Shown: positions 33,930 to 44,992, counted from the stretch's first letter. The stretch is 64,000 nt of DNA from Buchnera aphidicola (Periphyllus acericola) (GCF_964019855.1 NZ_OZ026466.1:372001-436000), one strand, 5' to 3'. The notes: generated by a model not told the origin, from the sequence alone. Numbers and translations are program-made.

Positions 33930-34742
33930 ATGAAATTTTTTTCTAACATTGATTATTCTAAAATAACTATTTTAGAAGTTTTTTTATTATCCTTAGAAAG
34001 AATTAAAGTTAATTTTTCTAGAGATTATTTTATTCTTGATTTAAAAAATAAATTAGTTGAAGCTAAAAAATATATTAATAATGAAAAAGATCAAAAAAAC
34101 AAGTTAAAAAAATTATTAAAATTGTTTTATTTGAATTGGAATTTTAGAGAAATTACTGGAAGATATAATTTATCCGATGTATTATGGTTAGACAAAGTTT
34201 TAAAAACTCGAAAAGGCACAGCTATTTCTTTAGGAATAATTTTATTATATTTTTCAAAAAAATTAAAGATAAATTTAAATCCTGTTTTGTTTCCAACTCA
34301 ATTTATTTTGAGGTTTGAAGAGTATAGTTATAGAAAAGTATTATTAATTAATCCCTTAAATGGAAATTTTTTAGATAATCATATATTAAAACTTTGGTTA
34401 AAAGGAAATTTAAATTTTTCTATAAAAAATTATTTAAAATATATAGAAAAATCTAAATCAAATATTATACTTAAAAAAATTTTAAATATTTTAAAATCTT
34501 CATTATTAGAAGAAAAAAAAATAGAATTAGCTTTAAAAGTTAGTCAAATATTGTTAGAGATAGAACCTAATAATCCTTATGAAATTCGAGATAGAGGATT
34601 AATTTATTCTCAATTAGAATGTTATTCTGTTGCAAGAAATGATTTACTTTATTTTCTTGAAAAATGCCCAAATGATCCAATTAATGATATTATTAGATTA
34701 AAAATTGAATCTATAAAAAATGAAGAGTTTACTTTAAATTGA
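33930..34742 (+). CDS. sirB1: SirB1 (YchA) family protein, transglutaminase-like plus TPR
   Basis: 270 residues, collinear with E. coli SirB1 (269) over its whole length: LSDVLWLDKVLKTRKGTA near residue 85, VLFPTQFILR near 121 and a TPR-like C-terminal part with YEIRDRGLIYSQL near 215. The middle is the transglutaminase-like fold of this family. Its biochemical role is unknown. It follows prfA-prmC as in E. coli, without sirB2. It is kept and well conserved in a genome losing cofactor genes, which suggests a needed function. Confidence 0.92.
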   Translation: MKFFSNIDYSKITILEVFLLSLERIKVNFSRDYFILDLKNKLVEAKKYINNEKDQKNKLKKLLKLFYLNWNFREITGRYNLSDVLWLDKVLKTRKGTAISLGIILLYFSKKLKINLNPVLFPTQFILRFEEYSYRKVLLINPLNGNFLDNHILKLWLKGNLNFSIKNYLKYIEKSKSNIILKKILNILKSSLLEEKKIELALKVSQILLEIEPNNPYEIRDRGLIYSQLECYSVARNDLLYFLEKCPNDPINDIIRLKIESIKNEEFTLN

Positions 34743-34840
34743 TTTTTTATATGTTATATTTTTATAAATTTTATTTAAAATTTTTTTTTTAAAATTAAAT
34801 CAAAATATTATTATTTATTAAAACTTATTGGTATATATTT

Positions 34841-36052
34841 ATGAAAAAAGAACTCATTTTAGTTTTAAACTGTGGAAGTTCTTCTTTAAAGTTTTCTATA
34901 TTAAATCCTATATCTCATAAAAAATATTTTTTTGGAGTTGTAGAATGTTTATTTTTAAAAAAAACTAGAGTTAAAATTAATGTTTTAAAAAAAATTTATA
35001 AAAAAATTTTACCAGATTTTTCAGATCATTCTTTTGCTCTTAGTTTTATTTTAAATTTTATAAAAAAAAAATTTTTTAATTATTATAAAAAAATTAATGG
35101 AATTGGTCATAGAGTAGTTCATGGAGGAATAAATATTAAAAAATCTTCTATTATAAATAAAAAAATTATTTTTGAAATTAAAAGATCTTCAATTTTTGCT
35201 CCTTTACATAATCCTTCTAATTTAATTGGAATAAAAATATCAAAGAAATTTTTTCCTCATTTATCTAAAAAAAATGTAGCTGTTTTTGACACATCATTTC
35301 ATTCATCTTTACCTAAAGTATCTTATTTATATTCTATACCTTATAAATTTTATAAAAAACATAATATTAGACGTTATGGCGCGCATGGAATTAGTCACAA
35401 TTATGTTATGCAAAAATCTTCAAAAATTTTAAATAAGTCAGAGAAATCATTAAATATTATTAGTTGTCATTTAGGAAATGGATCATCTATTACAGCTATT
35501 AAAAATGGTCGATCTATTGATACATCTATGGGATTAACTCCTTTAGAAGGATTGATTATGGGAACTAGAAGTGGTGATTTAGATCCAGCTATAATTTTTT
35601 TTATGTATAAGAAATTAGGATTAAGTTTAGAGAAAATTGAAGAAATTTTAACAAAAAAATCTGGTTTATTAGGAATTAGTGAAAAAAGTAGTGATTGTCG
35701 TTATTCTGAAAAAAATTTTAAAAAAAGTGAACAATCGAAATTAGCGATAGAAATGTTTTGTTATAGATTATCAAAATATATTGGTGCATATAGTATTTTA
35801 TTAGAAAATAGGTTAGATGCATTAATTTTTACTGGAGGAATTGGAGAGAACTCTCAATTAATTCGAAAAAAAGTTGTTTCAAAATTAAGTTTGCTTGGTT
35901 TTTATTTAGATCAGAAATTAAATATTTCTGTAAATAAAAATAATTATTTTATTAACAAAAAAAAATCTCGATCAATTCTTGTAATACCTACAAATGAAGA
36001 ATTATTTATTGCTTTAGAAACTCAAAAATTAATTAAATTAATAAAAGAATAA
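34841..36052 (+). CDS. ackA: AckA, acetate kinase
   Basis: Interconverts acetate plus ATP with acetyl phosphate. 403 residues (E. coli 400). Motifs: LNCGSSSLKFS at the N-terminus, GHRVVHGG near residue 90, FDTSFHSSLP near 148, HLGNGSS near 209 and FTGGIGENS near 331. With pta it forms the acetyl-CoA/acetate branch for substrate-level ATP. Confidence 0.98.
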   Translation: MKKELILVLNCGSSSLKFSILNPISHKKYFFGVVECLFLKKTRVKINVLKKIYKKILPDFSDHSFALSFILNFIKKKFFNYYKKINGIGHRVVHGGINIKKSSIINKKIIFEIKRSSIFAPLHNPSNLIGIKISKKFFPHLSKKNVAVFDTSFHSSLPKVSYLYSIPYKFYKKHNIRRYGAHGISHNYVMQKSSKILNKSEKSLNIISCHLGNGSSITAIKNGRSIDTSMGLTPLEGLIMGTRSGDLDPAIIFFMYKKLGLSLEKIEEILTKKSGLLGISEKSSDCRYSEKNFKKSEQSKLAIEMFCYRLSKYIGAYSILLENRLDALIFTGGIGENSQLIRKKVVSKLSLLGFYLDQKLNISVNKNNYFINKKKSRSILVIPTNEELFIALETQKLIKLIKE

Positions 36053-36094
36053 AAACTTATTTATATTTGTTTTAAAAATTTTTTAAGGATTTTT

Positions 36095-38218
36095 ATGACT
36101 CGAAAAATAATTTTAATTCCAATAGGGAAAAACAAAAATTTAACATCTGTTGTATTAAGTTTATCTAATCTATTTAAAAAAAAAAATAAAGAATTTAGTT
36201 TTTGGAGTCCTTTTATAGATAAATCTCACATTAATAGTTTTAAAAAAAATTCTATTTTTTATCTTAAAAAAAGTAATAAATCTATAAATTTTATTAAATC
36301 AGTTTTTTTAAAAGATTTTTCTATTTTATTTAAAAAAAAAAATTATTCTATATATTTAGAAAAATTACTTGATATATATTATAATTGTAATAATAAAAAA
36401 ACTATTTTAATAGAAGGTATTCAAAGTTTTAATTATGATTCAAAATTTTTTTTTAATCAGTTAAATTTAGATATAGCAAGAATTTTAAATGCAGAAATAA
36501 TTTTTGTTATAACTTCAAAAAACAATTTTTTTAAAGATTTAAATTATAAATTTTATATAATAAAAAATTTTTTTATAAAAAACAATTTTTTAAAAATTTT
36601 AGGAGTGATTTTTAATTCAGATGATAATAAATTTTTAAATAATATAAATAATGTTAAAGAATTAAATTTTAATAATGTAAATAAAATAAATAATTTTTTT
36701 AAAAAAAATATTTTTTCTTATAAAAAAATTCCAATTTTAGGAGTCGTTCCTTCTTTTAAAATTAATTTTTCTATTGATAGAAAAATTTTTATGGATTTTT
36801 TATGTGCTAAGAGTTTATTTGAATCAAATTTAAATTTAATAAATATAAATTTAATAATTTTATTTTCTAAAAATTTTACTAAAATTTCAGATTTTTTGAA
36901 TAAAAATGTTTTATTAATTGTTAGTTTAAAAGATTTATCTTATCTAAAGAAAATTTTTTTAATGAAAAAAAAATATGAATTTTCTTTATTATTTGTAGGA
37001 AAAAATAAATCTTGTTTTTTAAAACATAAAATTTATAAAAAAATAAAGAAAATTGGTCTATCAACATTTTTTACAAGTATTAATTTATCTTTATTAATAT
37101 ATTCTTTAAATATTATTCATAATTTAAACAAAAAAATATGTTTAAATAAAAATTTAGTTAAAAAATTTTGTTTTTCTGTTTATTCAACACAAATTAATTC
37201 ACTTTTTTCAAAAAAATCAAATAGAAATAAAATTTTTTCTTCATATAATTTTTTATATAAACTAAAAAAAATAGCAAAAAGTTTTACTAAAACAATTATA
37301 TTTCCGGAAGGAGAAAATAAAAAAATTATTAAAGCAGTAGATTTATGTTATAAATTTAATATTTGTAAATGTATTCTTGTAGGAAATCCTAATAAGATTT
37401 ATGAAAATTTTTTATCTTTAGGATTATCTTTTCCAAAAAAAATTAAAATTTATGATCCAAAAAAAATTAGTAAAGAATACATCACAATTTTAAAAGACAT
37501 TTATAGTACTTTAACTATACATGAATGTAAAAAAATTCTTAAAAAAAATACTATTGTTTTATCAATGTTAATTTTAATAACTAATAAAAAATGTCATGGA
37601 TTAGTTGCAGGAATTGTTAATACTACAGCAAATGTTATACGTCCTGCATTAAAAATAGTTAAAATGAATAGTAATGTACGTTTAATTTCTTCAATATTTT
37701 TTATGTTATTTCCAGAAAAAGTTTTAATATATGGAGATTGTGCAATTAATCCTAATCCTAGTGCGTTAGATTTAGCTGAAATTGCTATACAATCTTCTGA
37801 ATCTGCAAAAATTTTTGGAATATTACCTAAGATAGCAATGCTTTCATATTCTACAAATGATTCTGGATCTGGACCAATGGTTGATAAAGTAAAAATTGCA
37901 ACTGAACTAGTTCGTAAAAAAAGACCAGATCTAATAATAGAAGGACCTATACAATATGATGCAGCAACAGATAAAAATATATCTAAAATAAAATTTTTAA
38001 AATCTAAAATATTAGGAGATGCTAATATATTTATTTTTCCAGATTTAAATAGTGGAAATATTTCTTATAAAGCAGTTCAAAGAAATTGTTCGATATTTTC
38101 TATAGGTCCTATGATACAAGGTTTAAAAAAACCTGTAAATGATCTTTCAAGAGGAGCTTCTGTAGAAGATATTTTATATACAATAGCTTTAACAGTACTT
38201 CAGTCTTCTAATAAATAA
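36095..38218 (+). CDS. pta: Pta, phosphate acetyltransferase
   Basis: Converts acetyl-CoA and phosphate to acetyl phosphate. 707 residues (E. coli 714). The C-terminal catalytic domain (about 385-707) is highly conserved: FPEGENKKI, GDCAINPNPSA, PDLNSGN and VNDLSRGA. In contrast the N-terminal P-loop-like and DRTGG domains (1-370) are eroded: the E. coli loop GTSVGLTS reads GKNKNLTS, and much of the rest is Lys/Asn/Phe-rich. AAGGA precedes the ATG. The enzyme is probably active; its allosteric control is doubtful. Confidence 0.96.
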   Translation: MTRKIILIPIGKNKNLTSVVLSLSNLFKKKNKEFSFWSPFIDKSHINSFKKNSIFYLKKSNKSINFIKSVFLKDFSILFKKKNYSIYLEKLLDIYYNCNNKKTILIEGIQSFNYDSKFFFNQLNLDIARILNAEIIFVITSKNNFFKDLNYKFYIIKNFFIKNNFLKILGVIFNSDDNKFLNNINNVKELNFNNVNKINNFFKKNIFSYKKIPILGVVPSFKINFSIDRKIFMDFLCAKSLFESNLNLININLIILFSKNFTKISDFLNKNVLLIVSLKDLSYLKKIFLMKKKYEFSLLFVGKNKSCFLKHKIYKKIKKIGLSTFFTSINLSLLIYSLNIIHNLNKKICLNKNLVKKFCFSVYSTQINSLFSKKSNRNKIFSSYNFLYKLKKIAKSFTKTIIFPEGENKKIIKAVDLCYKFNICKCILVGNPNKIYENFLSLGLSFPKKIKIYDPKKISKEYITILKDIYSTLTIHECKKILKKNTIVLSMLILITNKKCHGLVAGIVNTTANVIRPALKIVKMNSNVRLISSIFFMLFPEKVLIYGDCAINPNPSALDLAEIAIQSSESAKIFGILPKIAMLSYSTNDSGSGPMVDKVKIATELVRKKRPDLIIEGPIQYDAATDKNISKIKFLKSKILGDANIFIFPDLNSGNISYKAVQRNCSIFSIGPMIQGLKKPVNDLSRGASVEDILYTIALTVLQSSNK

Positions 38219-38281
38219 TAAATTTTTAAAATATTTATAGTCCTATATTTGATTTCTTGATTATTATAGAAAATACTTTCA

Positions 38282-38375
38282 TTCTTTTGCAAAGAAGCTA
38301 AAATATATTTTTTAAAATATAATTTTTTTCTTTTAAAATATTAATTCAGTGTATTTCATAATAGACTTCTTTGCA
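38282..38375. repeat. Inverted repeat just downstream of pta
   Basis: TGCAAAGAAG at 38288-38297 is the reverse complement of CTTCTTTGCA at 38366-38375. The left arm can also fold on itself (TTCTTT 38282-38287 with AAAGAA 38291-38296, loop TGC). It starts 64 bases after the pta stop and may be its transcript end, or a relic within the decayed region. Confidence 0.4.
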
Positions 38376-39870
38376 TTGGTATTCTATTTTAAAATTTTTT
38401 TATAATATTAGTAGTAATTAGTATTTTTCATTTGTATATATTTTTTTATAATTTTTTTTATTAAAATAATATATTTTTTTCTTTTTTTTTAAAATTTATT
38501 AAATTTTATTTTTTATATATTTAACAGAAATATTTAAAGAAAATATTTTTTATTGTTATAATTAAAATTATTTTTTTTGATAAACGTTTATATATTTAAA
38601 TATTTTTAAATTATTTTTAGTATTTTGATAATATAAATTTTTTATACTGTATTTATATGCTATTAATAAATTTTTTACTTTATACTTTTATAAGTATTTT
38701 TTTGTTCTAAAATTTTTTAGAATTAGAATTTTTATTTGTTGAAATTTATTAATTAAAAATTTTTTTAATAATTTTTATTAAATTTAAATATTTTGTACTT
38801 TTTAAATTTTCCATAATGTTTAATAATATAATTTAAGGTTTTTTATTCTAGAATAATTTGTTAAAAGATACTATTTTAAATTTTTAATACTTATAAAACT
38901 TCTTAATGAACTTAACTTCATTAGTAGAATAAAAGATTTTAGAAGATATTTCAGAAGAAATTTTTATAAATAAGTTTAATTTTTTAATATATATTTAATA
39001 ATTTTTTTAGTTTTTTCTAATTAAAATTTTAAGGTTTTGAATAAATTTAATTAATATATTTTTTATATGTATTAATTTATAAAATTTCTTTTTAATATTT
39101 TTTATTCAAGATTTTAAATTTTCATTTTTTTATAAATTTATAAGATAATTTTATATATTTCTTTAAATGTTCTATATGTTAGAATATTTTTTTATTATTA
39201 TAATATTTACTTTATTTTTTTTAAGTAATAAGAAAAATTATTACTTTAATTTTAAATAATTTTTTATTTATAGTACTTTTATGTAAAATCATTGGATATT
39301 TTTAATAATCTAATATTTTATCAGGTGTTTTTACAATAAAATTAGATAATTTATGAATATTATTAAATTATTTTATTTTCTTAATTTTATTTTAAATAAT
39401 ATATAAAGCGAAATTTCTATATTTTTATTATTTATATTGTTAATTGTTTTAGTAGTCATTTATATCTATATATAAATTTGATTGTTTAATTGGAGATACT
39501 TTATATTAAAAAAATTTTTATTATTAATAATAATTAACCTTTTTAATATAAATTCTTTTTATAGAAGTTTATTTATAAAAGTAATTATAATAAATTAATT
39601 ATTTTTATTTTTTTTAAGTTTATATTTAAAAAATTATTTATTAAATTTTTTTTTTATTTAAAAAAAATTATATAGATTTTAAATATTAAACGAATTAAAT
39701 AAAGTAATTTTTTTTGATCTCAATTCTTGTTTTTATATTAATGTATTTATTTGTACAGAATAATTTATATTTTAAATTTTATTTTTTTGAATTTTTTTAT
39801 TATTTTTTAGTATCAGTATATTTTAAATTTTTAAATAAAAAATTGGATAAAATAATTTTTCAGATTCTCT

Positions 39871-39933
39871 TATACCCTTTCCTTAACAATATGATTTTAT
39901 AGAAGTGTTTAAATATTTTTAGAAAAGGGTATA
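39871..39933. repeat. 10-bp inverted repeat in the pta-gyrA gap
   Basis: TATACCCTTT at 39871-39880 pairs perfectly with AAAGGGTATA at 39924-39933, across 43 bases. The CCC/GGG cores are unusual in this A/T background. Its role is unknown. Confidence 0.35.
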
Positions 39934-40674
39934 TATCGTTTTATTAATTTTTTCTCTAATTCTAATAGAACTTTTCTTATTATTCTTATTTTTCTAGTAT
40001 TTTTATAATTTCTAAGTATTTATATATATATTATTTTTATATTTTAAATAGTATTTTTAGAATTTTAATTTTTATAATATTTAATTAATAATATATGAAT
40101 TAAATTTTTTATTAAGAATTTTATTTTAGTTATTATTTATTGTTAATAAAATTTTAAATATAGATATTTCGTTACAAAATTTTTTATATTTTTTAATCAA
40201 GTATTTTAGAACATTTAATAAATATATATTGATAAAAAATAATATATAAAAATTTAATTATTTTATATACTTTATAAGTAATTGTATTTTTTATTAAATA
40301 TTTTTATATTTTTTTTTTTATTTTATTTTTTTTTTTTTTTATTTTATTTTTTTGAAATTAATTTTGTAGCTGATAAAATAATAGTTTGATGTATATTTAT
40401 AGTTTTCATTTTATTATAAAATTTTATTTTTTGATTTTAATTCTACTTAATAAATTTCAATATTTTTTCATTCTATTGATTTCAAAAATTTAATATTTTA
40501 TAAATTTTTTATAAATTTATTAATTATTTTTTATTTTTTTTTTATAATATATATTTTTTATATAATTTTATATATTTAAAAAATATTTTTGAATATAAAT
40601 AATTTTTTAATTTTTGTAATAAAATTTTTTAAGTTAATTTTTTATTTTTTTAAAAAAAAATTTTAAGTCATTTA

Positions 40675-43167
40675 TTATATTAATTCTTCTTGAATTTTCT
40701 GTAATCCAACAACTTTTTCTTTTTTAAACATTCTTATCAAAATAACTCCTTGCGTATTTCTTTTTAAAATATTAATTTCTGATACTCTAGTTCGTACTAA
40801 TTTTCCAGAATTTGTAATGATAATTATTTGATTTTTTTCATTTACTTGAATAGCTTTTACTACAGATTTATTTTTTTTAGTAATTTTTATTGAGATTACT
40901 CCTTTTGTAGCTCTGGATTTTATAGGAAATTCTTTAATATTTGTTCTTTTTCCGTATCCTTTTTTTGTAATAACTAGTATTTCTCCATTTTTTTTTGGAA
41001 TAATTAAAGAAACAACTTTATCATTTTTTTCTATTTTTATTCCTTTTACACCAGTTGCTGTTCTTCCCATTGATCTAACATAATTTTCTGAAAATTGCAC
41101 TACTTTTCCTTTTGATGTAAATAACATTATATTATTTTTTCCATTTGTTAATGATACACCTATTAATTCATCATTTTTTTTTAAATTTAAAGCTATAATT
41201 CCTTTATTTCTTGGATTTTGAAATTTTTTTAAAGATGTTTTTTTAACTATACCTAAAGCTGTAGCCATAAATATATTTTTTTTTTCTAAATATTTACTTA
41301 ATGGTAAAATTGCAGTAATTCTTTCTTTGTTATTTAATGGTAATAAATTTATTATTGGTTTTCCTCTTGAATGACGACTTGCTTCTGGTAGTTGATATAC
41401 TTTCATCCAATATATTATTCCTTTACTGGAAAAACATAATATAGTATCATGAGTATTAGCTATTAATAAGTTTTCTATATAATCTTCTGATTTAACTTTA
41501 GCTGCATATTTTCCCTTTCCTCCTCTTTTTTGTGCTTTATATTCTGTTATTGGTTGATATTTTACATATCCAGAATGAGATAAAGTTACAACAACATCTT
41601 CTGATGTAATCATATCTTTAATAGCAATATTTGATTTTTTATCTGTAATTTCTGTTTTTCTTAAATCTCCAAATTTTTTTTTTATTAATTTTAATTCTTT
41701 TTCTATGACTTTAATCATTTTTTTTTCATTATTTAAAATTTCTTTTAAATAAAACATTTCTTTTTTAAATTTTTGATATTGATAAATAATTTTTTCATAT
41801 TCTAAATTTGTTAATTTACTTAATTTTGTATTGAGTATTTTTTCTACTTGTTTATCAGAAAAAGTATATTTTTTATTTAATTTTTTTTTATTAATTATTT
41901 TTTTTATGGAACTATTTATTTTCCATTTTTTAGATAATAAAATTTTTTTTGCTTCTTTTGTTTTATTAGAAGATTTTATACATGATATTATTTGATCAAT
42001 ATTTTCTAATGCTACTGTTAATCCTTCTAATAAAATCATTTTTTTTTTATATTTTTTATAATTAAAAAAACATCTTTTAGTTACAATTTCTTTTCTATGA
42101 ATAATAAAAGATTGTATGATATCTTTAAGATTCATTAATTTTGGTTGACCTTGATACAAGGCTACCATATTTATTCCGAAAGAAATTTGTAATGATGTTA
42201 ATAAATATAATTTGTTAAGTATAATTTCAGATAGAAATTCTTTTTTTATTTCAATTACAATTCTCATTCCATCTTTATCACTTTCGTCTCTAAGCGCTGA
42301 AATTCCTTCTATTTTTTTTTCTTTTACTAAATTTGCAATTTTTTTTATTAATTTGGATTTGTTTGTTTGATAAGGTAATTGATATATAATAATAGATTTT
42401 TTTTTTGTTTTTATATTATTTTCAATTTTTATTCTAGCTCTAATATAAATTTTTCCTTTTCCAGTTTTATATGCTGTTTTTATACCTGATTTACCATTTA
42501 TTATTCCATATGTTGGAAAATCTGGTCCTGGAATATATTTCATTAAATTATTTAAACTAATTTTTGGATTGTTTAAATATTTTAAACATGCATTAATTGT
42601 TTCGTTTAAATTGTGAGGTGGAATATTTGTTGCCATTCCTACAGCAATTCCAGATGATCCATTTATTAAAAGATTTGGTATTTCTGCAGGTAGAATTTCT
42701 GGTATTTTTTCAGATCCATCATAATTTTTTATAAATTTAACTGTTTTTTTATCTAAATCATTTAAAAATGTATGGGCTATTTTTGACATTCTTATTTCAG
42801 TATATCTCATAGCTGCTGGAGAATCTCCATCTATTGATCCAAAATTTCCTTGTCCATCAATTAACATATATCTTAATGAGAAAAATTGAGCCATTCTTAC
42901 AATAGAATCATATACAGCTGTATCTCCATGTGGGTGATATTTTCCTATTACGTCTCCTACAATTCTAGCAGATTTTTTATATGGTTTGTTCCATTTATTA
43001 TTAAGAATATACATTGCAAAGAGTATTCTTCTATGAACAGGTTTTAATCCATCTCTCACATCTGGAAGTGCTCTTCCAATAATTACTGACATAGCATAGT
43101 CTAAATAAGAATTTTTTAATTCTTTTTCAATTTTTACTTTTATTATTTTTTTTGCAAATTTGTTCAT
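40675..43167 (-). CDS. gyrA: GyrA, DNA gyrase subunit A
   Basis: Breakage-reunion subunit of DNA gyrase, introducing negative supercoils with GyrB. 830 residues; E. coli has 875, and the acidic C-terminal tail is what is missing. The active-site tyrosine is in [14 protein letters not shown] (about residue 122), and the GyrA box reads QKRGGKG near 560, followed by the beta-pinwheel blades. The ATG follows an AAGAGAAG site. It converges on pta across the long empty region. DnaA or FIS sites are not evident upstream. Confidence 0.98.
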   Translation of the reverse strand: MNKFAKKIIKVKIEKELKNSYLDYAMSVIIGRALPDVRDGLKPVHRRILFAMYILNNKWNKPYKKSARIVGDVIGKYHPHGDTAVYDSIVRMAQFFSLRYMLIDGQGNFGSIDGDSPAAMRYTEIRMSKIAHTFLNDLDKKTVKFIKNYDGSEKIPEILPAEIPNLLINGSSGIAVGMATNIPPHNLNETINACLKYLNNPKISLNNLMKYIPGPDFPTYGIINGKSGIKTAYKTGKGKIYIRARIKIENNIKTKKKSIIIYQLPYQTNKSKLIKKIANLVKEKKIEGISALRDESDKDGMRIVIEIKKEFLSEIILNKLYLLTSLQISFGINMVALYQGQPKLMNLKDIIQSFIIHRKEIVTKRCFFNYKKYKKKMILLEGLTVALENIDQIISCIKSSNKTKEAKKILLSKKWKINSSIKKIINKKKLNKKYTFSDKQVEKILNTKLSKLTNLEYEKIIYQYQKFKKEMFYLKEILNNEKKMIKVIEKELKLIKKKFGDLRKTEITDKKSNIAIKDMITSEDVVVTLSHSGYVKYQPITEYKAQKRGGKGKYAAKVKSEDYIENLLIANTHDTILCFSSKGIIYWMKVYQLPEASRHSRGKPIINLLPLNNKERITAILPLSKYLEKKNIFMATALGIVKKTSLKKFQNPRNKGIIALNLKKNDELIGVSLTNGKNNIMLFTSKGKVVQFSENYVRSMGRTATGVKGIKIEKNDKVVSLIIPKKNGEILVITKKGYGKRTNIKEFPIKSRATKGVISIKITKKNKSVVKAIQVNEKNQIIIITNSGKLVRTRVSEINILKRNTQGVILIRMFKKEKVVGLQKIQEELI

Positions 43168-43443
43168 TTAATAACTTCTCTTGTAGAGTTTTTTTTTTAA
43201 ATCTAAAAATTTATTATAATTATAACATATTGAGATGATTCGGTGAATCTTGACTGAAGATAATTTTATATTATTAAATATTTTTTTATATTTTTTTTTT
43301 TCTTTAAATAGAATTTTACTATTGTTAAAATTTATTTTAAAATATAGTTACTTTTTTATTTCCATGTATTTTTGGATTTTTTATAGAATTTAAAAGTTTA
43401 TAATTTATATTTTTAATATAACTTTCATTATTTACAGGAAATT

Positions 43444-44238
43444 ATGAATAATAAAGAGAAAGATTTAATATTAGATTTATTTGCTAGATTAAAAAAAGCT
43501 GAAAAATCTTCTTCTGAACGAGATAAGAAAGCTGAAAATTTTATAAAGGATTGTTTTAAAAAACAAACTAATTCTATTTATTACATTATTCAAACCGTTT
43601 TAGTTCAAGAAGTAGCTATAAAAAATTTAAATAATATAATAAATAAATTAAAAGAAAAAGAAAGAGAAATTTCAAATAATTCATGTAAAAAAAGTTTTTT
43701 ATCTGGATTATTAGATAAATATATTCCATCAAATAAAAATAGTGAATTAAATAATAATTCTAATTTAAGAAAAAATTTTTATTCAACTAATAATAGTTTA
43801 CCTTCAAATAAATCCTTTAATGAAAATTTTAATTCATCTTTAGGAGGAACTCCTGGAAGTTTTCTTGGAAATGCTTTACAAACAGCAGCTGGAGTTGCTG
43901 GAGGAATGATTGCTGGAAATATGTTAATGAATTTATTTCATAAAAATAGTAGTGAGGATATATTTAATAATACAGAGAATAATTTTTTTATAGAAGATTC
44001 TCAAGATTTGAACAATTTAGATCTTTCAGATAATTCTTCTAAAAAATCATCTTTTCAAAATCAAAATGATTTAGATAATTTTGATAACACTTCAAATGAA
44101 AATTCTTTTAAAAATGATTCAATACCTATTGAAGATGATAGTCAAGATAAAGAAATTTCAGAAGATATTTATAATCTTGAAAATGAAAATTTTGTTGATG
44201 ATGATTTAGATGATGATAATGAAGAAAATAATTATTAA
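43444..44238 (+). CDS. DUF2076 protein (Buchnera yba3 type), function unknown
   Basis: 264 residues. The N-terminal 75 residues match the DUF2076 pattern: a helical start with DLFARLKKAE, then RDKKAENFI, YYIIQTVLVQEVAI and a coiled-coil-like Lys/Glu stretch. A Gly/Ala-rich segment follows near residue 135 (GSFLGNALQTAAGVAGGMIAGNM), as expected for the family, and the C-terminal 90 residues are Asn/Ser/Asp/Glu-rich, ending very acidic. No signal peptide is visible. AGGA precedes the ATG. Its place between gyrA and the peroxiredoxin fits Buchnera yba3. I know of no assigned function. Confidence 0.88.
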   Translation: MNNKEKDLILDLFARLKKAEKSSSERDKKAENFIKDCFKKQTNSIYYIIQTVLVQEVAIKNLNNIINKLKEKEREISNNSCKKSFLSGLLDKYIPSNKNSELNNNSNLRKNFYSTNNSLPSNKSFNENFNSSLGGTPGSFLGNALQTAAGVAGGMIAGNMLMNLFHKNSSEDIFNNTENNFFIEDSQDLNNLDLSDNSSKKSSFQNQNDLDNFDNTSNENSFKNDSIPIEDDSQDKEISEDIYNLENENFVDDDLDDDNEENNY

Positions 44239-44339
44239 AGAAAACATTTTTTAGAATAAAAAAATTTTTTTAAATTTATTTATTTTTAACATTTTTTAAA
44301 ATTATATTATTTTTTAAAAATATATATTAAAAATTTTTT

Positions 44340-44388
44340 ATTCGATTAATCTTAATTTTATTAAATTTTAAAATTAGATTAATCGAAT
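44340..44388. terminator. Strong hairpin between the DUF2076 gene and ahpC
   Basis: ATTCGATTAATCT at 44340-44352 pairs perfectly with AGATTAATCGAAT at 44376-44388 (13 bp). After one unpaired T, AATTTT 44354-44359 pairs with AAAATT 44370-44375, making a near-continuous 19-bp stem. On the plus strand AG and a run of seven T follow, so it is a good intrinsic terminator for the DUF2076 gene. On the minus strand it lies just past the ahpC stop and may serve that gene too. Confidence 0.8.
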
Positions 44389-44395
44389 AGTTTTT

Positions 44396-44992
44396 TTATT
44401 TGTATTTTTTAGATAAATATTTTGATATTCCTTGAGGAGTTGGTTTTATTCCTTTTTTTTTAATTGTCCAATTAGCTGGACATACTTCTCCAAATTTTTC
44501 ATGAAATATAATAGAATCTATCATTCTTAACATTTCTTTAATATTTCTTCCATATGGAAGATCATTTACTACTTCATGTCTTATTATTCTATTTTCATCA
44601 ATTAAAAAAGATGCTCTTAATGATACGCCTAATTTTGGATGTTCAATGTTATAAGATTTTTGTATTTTTCTTTTAAGATCAGAAACCATAACATAATTTA
44701 TAGGGCCTATTCCTCCATTTTTATATTTAGTTTTTTGCCATGCTAAATGTACATAAACTGAATCTAGAGAAACACCAATTAATTTTACTTTTCTTATCTT
44801 AAATTCTTTATATAATTTATTAAATTTTATAATTTCTGATGGACATACAAAAGTAAAATCCATTGGCCAAAAAAATAAAACAGCTTTTTTATTTTTTATG
44901 TATTTTTTTAAATTAAAATTTTCTATTATTTTTTTATTTTTTAATACTGCCGATGCAATAAAATTTGGAGCTTTTTGAGTTACTAATGACAT
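44396..44992 (-). CDS. ahpC: Typical 2-Cys peroxiredoxin (AhpC/Tsa family)
   Basis: Reduces hydrogen peroxide and organic hydroperoxides. 198 residues. The peroxidatic Cys is in DFTFVCPSEI near residue 50, and the resolving Cys in GEVCPANW near 170; the dimer-type GGIG motif is near residue 95. The Buchnera homologue is often called tsa. No AhpF or thioredoxin gene is nearby, so the electron donor is not identifiable here. AAGG precedes the ATG. Confidence 0.95.
   Translation of the reverse strand: MSLVTQKAPNFIASAVLKNKKIIENFNLKKYIKNKKAVLFFWPMDFTFVCPSEIIKFNKLYKEFKIRKVKLIGVSLDSVYVHLAWQKTKYKNGGIGPINYVMVSDLKRKIQKSYNIEHPKLGVSLRASFLIDENRIIRHEVVNDLPYGRNIKEMLRMIDSIIFHEKFGEVCPANWTIKKKGIKPTPQGISKYLSKKYK

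Larger units (their letters stand above)
38219..40674. other. 2.46-kb ORF-free AT-rich region between pta and gyrA
   Basis: By far the longest non-coding stretch of the window. The longest open frame (39714-39902, 62 codons) is Phe/Leu low-complexity sequence with no ATG-RBS pairing. There is no tRNA-like or rRNA-like segment. From memory, Buchnera APS has yfaE, nrdB and nrdA between pta and gyrA, so this is plausibly the remains of ribonucleotide reductase genes. A minus-strand stretch near 38250-38330 (LYFKKYILASLQKNES) loosely resembles YfaE, but I would not rely on it. Two spaced inverted repeats are listed separately. Confidence 0.6.

Noticed and set aside
39714-39902. A 62-codon plus-strand frame in the pta-gyrA gap
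   Set aside because: Hydrophobic low-complexity sequence with no credible start or homologue; treated as chance.
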